Assembly: GCA_964035575.1 (NCBI GenBank) | Contig: OZ037842.1 | Span: 248,001 to 312,000 of the forward strand | Length of the DNA stretch: 64,000 nt | DNA from: Rhynchopus sp. YZ270_cl-10 | Taxonomy: Eukaryota; Euglenozoa; Diplonemea; Diplonemida; Diplonemidae | Direction: 5' to 3' | Shown: positions 62,186 to 64,000 of the stretch, piece after piece | Numbering within the stretch: position 1 is the first letter of the stretch | Layout of the letters: every line of letters starts with the position of its first letter | Translations under genes and position numbers: made by a program | The notes under the pieces: model-generated | Databases searched by the model: none | Told to the model about the DNA's origin: nothing | What the model saw: only the letters and a program-made list of their open reading frames with translations

Positions 62186-62282
62186 TACAAAACCCCCTTC
62201 ATGACTGTTGGTTGGTGACAATCGGGGTGGATCCGAACCATGCAGCCCCCTAAATCCATTTCGAGGTTGCATCTCAAAAGGG
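62186..62282 (+). repeat. Module D, diverged full copy
   Basis: AATACAAAACCCCCTTCATG, GGGGTGGATCCGAACCATGC, ATCCATTTCGAGGTTGCATC. Confidence 0.6.
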
Positions 62283-62514
62283 TGGCAAAATGCGACAACG
62301 AACAACTGTTCCCAATTGTATCAAAACACAAAAAAATAGAACGCAACACTTGCAAAATGTAGGTAACTACTTTTTGACTTCGAAACGTTCACAGAAGACA
62401 CTCTTCGCTCTCTTTCATCCCCCCTCCCCCCTGAGGGCCCCCTCCCCCTACCCCCAATTTGTTACAAAAGACCCCCTTGTGTAAACAAGAGATTTGTGAA
62501 AACACCCATCCGCT

Positions 62515-64000
62515 TTAATCTTCTTCTGCATGAAGGCGCAACGCAGTTGTAGACGCTGCGATGAGGGCGGCTTTAAACTCCTCTTGCTTGGACCCTGCAC
62601 ATTCCAGAACCTCTTCCGCACTCCGGCCCTGCAGATAGCTTGTCACTGCAAGGTTGTAGTGATGCCACTCACTGTCTGCACCGGTTCCGTTCCAGTTTTG
62701 ATCCCCTTTTTCTATTGTTTCATGCAGTAGCTCTGCTGCGAATACTGTACTTTTGGGTGTCAACTCTATGAGTCGGAGGACCATACGCATGCTGTGCTCG
62801 CACTCTGCTTCTGCAAAGGTCTCGAGGTTGCACAGTACAGGAATACGCAGCGCAAAGCCCGCCCTCTCCATTCCCACAACATGAACCGCAGCAAGGTCCC
62901 CTACGACATTGCAACGACGCATGGTATTGCACCCCATGACAGCGCGGCTCACCTCTCCAGAAGCGATGCCTGCATTGAGATAGTAGGAATCGAAGTCGGA
63001 GTGGCCCCAAAGGAATTCCTTCACAGCGCCCACTGCCATGCTGGCGTGCATCGTGCAGCGGTGGAACGCACCAAACGAACAGTGCACCTTATCACCGACG
63101 AACACATCAACGACACCACGGCGGGTCTCCACAGAGGCAATAATGTGTGACAGAATCGTTGCAAAGAAGTCAACAAAGCTGCCTTCGTCGAAGCATTTTG
63201 CCTTCAAATTGATGACCACCAGAGTCGCGCGCAGAGACTGAAATGTGAATACATCCTTCGGTTTTGGCAGACTCCCCTCTGTTGACATTGGAACTACAAT
63301 GATGCTGCCTGATTGCGTCGAATCGCTCTCATCCCCAATAGAGGAAGACAAACAGGCCCGTGGGATGAACGGCAAAAACATCGCCAAATTGCACTCCAAA
63401 CGTCGCAACGCACGCCGTACATCTGCCGGAAGCGTCTCTCTGTGTTCCTCGAGAACACCATGAATGCCGCCTAAGTCATATGAACCGAGAAGGTCTGCAA
63501 TTTGGTCAAGCGTCTGCGAGGTGCTCTGCACCGCACGCTCCTCCCTTTGCAGCCGCAGAAGAAGTGTTCTGGTGGTCAAAAAGTTTGTAACCAATACCCC
63601 CACTGCGACAAGCAGGTTCACCACCACGACATCTAAATCTTTTGCACAGGGCAAGGTCTCGCAGTGCACCAACGCTTCAATTACGGAGTAACGGTTTTCC
63701 TGCGACACCGAGAGAAGGGGCACATCAAATAGCCCAAACCGAGTCCACGACTCTACAGAAACAAACGCCACCCAGAGCACCGAGGTTGCGACAATAGCAA
63801 CAGCGACGGTGTCCTGGACACGAAGCAAAACCATGAGGTCTATCACCAAGACCAGAAGTGGCCAAGCTTCTTCGAGAAGCGCGTGTTTGTGCAGATCTGT
63901 GAGAATCGTGGCAATGAGAAGTCCGATGCCCGTAAGCATAGCAAGCCTGTTGGTGACCTGATACCCGCATGAAACCAAAATTGTGCAAACGGAACACACC
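62515..64000 (-). CDS. Membrane protein with a degenerate class III nucleotide-cyclase domain, 5' end cut by window edge
   Basis: At least 494 residues; the frame is open to the right edge, so the true start lies outside. Four hydrophobic segments come first (LTGIGLLIATIL, WPLLVLVIDLMVLL, VAVAIVATSVLWVAFV, VVVVNLLVAVGVLVTNFL), then a helical linker (LLLRLQREERAV) and the LRRLECNLAMFLPFIPRACL segment that often precedes cyclase domains in protists. The cyclase-like domain reads ATLVVINLKAKCF, VFVGDKVHCSFGAF, LNAGIASGEV and CNVVGDLAAV. The second metal Asp (VGDKV) is kept. The first, normally Asp in the FxDI segment, is Asn here (VVINL), so cAMP synthesis is doubtful; a regulatory or pseudo-enzyme role is likely. 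The 3' end and stop at 62515 are clear. Confidence 0.8.
   Translation of the reverse strand, partial: VCSVCTILVSCGYQVTNRLAMLTGIGLLIATILTDLHKHALLEEAWPLLVLVIDLMVLLRVQDTVAVAIVATSVLWVAFVSVESWTRFGLFDVPLLSVSQENRYSVIEALVHCETLPCAKDLDVVVVNLLVAVGVLVTNFLTTRTLLLRLQREERAVQSTSQTLDQIADLLGSYDLGGIHGVLEEHRETLPADVRRALRRLECNLAMFLPFIPRACLSSSIGDESDSTQSGSIIVVPMSTEGSLPKPKDVFTFQSLRATLVVINLKAKCFDEGSFVDFFATILSHIIASVETRRGVVDVFVGDKVHCSFGAFHRCTMHASMAVGAVKEFLWGHSDFDSYYLNAGIASGEVSRAVMGCNTMRRCNVVGDLAAVHVVGMERAGFALRIPVLCNLETFAEAECEHSMRMVLRLIELTPKSTVFAAELLHETIEKGDQNWNGTGADSEWHHYNLAVTSYLQGRSAEEVLECAGSKQEEFKAALIAASTTALRLHAEED

Noticed and set aside
1-64000. CRISPR arrays, rRNA or bacterial operons
   Set aside because: No regular direct-repeat/spacer arrays and no rRNA sequence were seen; introns and gene content are eukaryotic.

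Overview
The window looks like nuclear DNA of a unicellular eukaryote. Fifteen host-type genes can be read and all fifteen lie on the minus strand. The only plus-strand coding is a transposon transposase and two orphan reading frames. One-sided gene clusters of this kind are typical of Euglenozoa, which transcribe many genes together. Several genes are interrupted by GT-AG introns, often with a GTATGN donor, and the spacers are full of long A/T runs. A diplonemid-like euglenozoan is my best guess; nothing here proves it (no spliced-leader gene, rRNA or tRNA was seen).

Layout. 1-6541: a five-exon listerin (LTN1) gene cut by the left edge. 6659-11484: AT-rich spacer with MITEs. 11485-11976: an ankyrin gene. 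13171-14694: an intact DD37E Tc1/mariner element nested inside a MITE. 15567-16501: a long inverted-repeat element. 19452-23240: a ubiquitin-like/WD40 protein and an SR-rich protein with two DUF3395-like domains and a UBA. 23.5-27.1 kb: palindrome arrays and hAT remains. 27173-39492: a TH1-domain protein, two unrecognised proteins, an eight-helix membrane protein, a CW-motif surface protein and a RUS (DUF647) protein. 41.2-45.3 kb: two non-autonomous hAT elements. 45752-58559: two membrane-anchored polysaccharide deacetylases, an L-asparaginase/ankyrin protein and a second CW-motif surface protein. 59136-62046: elements nested inside one another, carrying a 1-kb heptanucleotide array. 62515-64000: a membrane protein with a degenerate nucleotide-cyclase domain, cut by the right edge.

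There is no single pathway. Recurrent themes are surface or secreted proteins (two NodB proteins, two CW-motif proteins, the eight-helix protein, the cyclase) and protein quality control (LTN1, the Ubl-WD40 protein, the UBA protein). The most unusual feature lies between the genes. About 34 short structured modules in several families (here A, B, C, D, E and G) sit between A-rich linkers. By my tally about 32 of them point to the plus strand, opposite every host gene. Family B is a hairpin whose loop CTCTCGT is conserved while the stem changes on both sides and still pairs.
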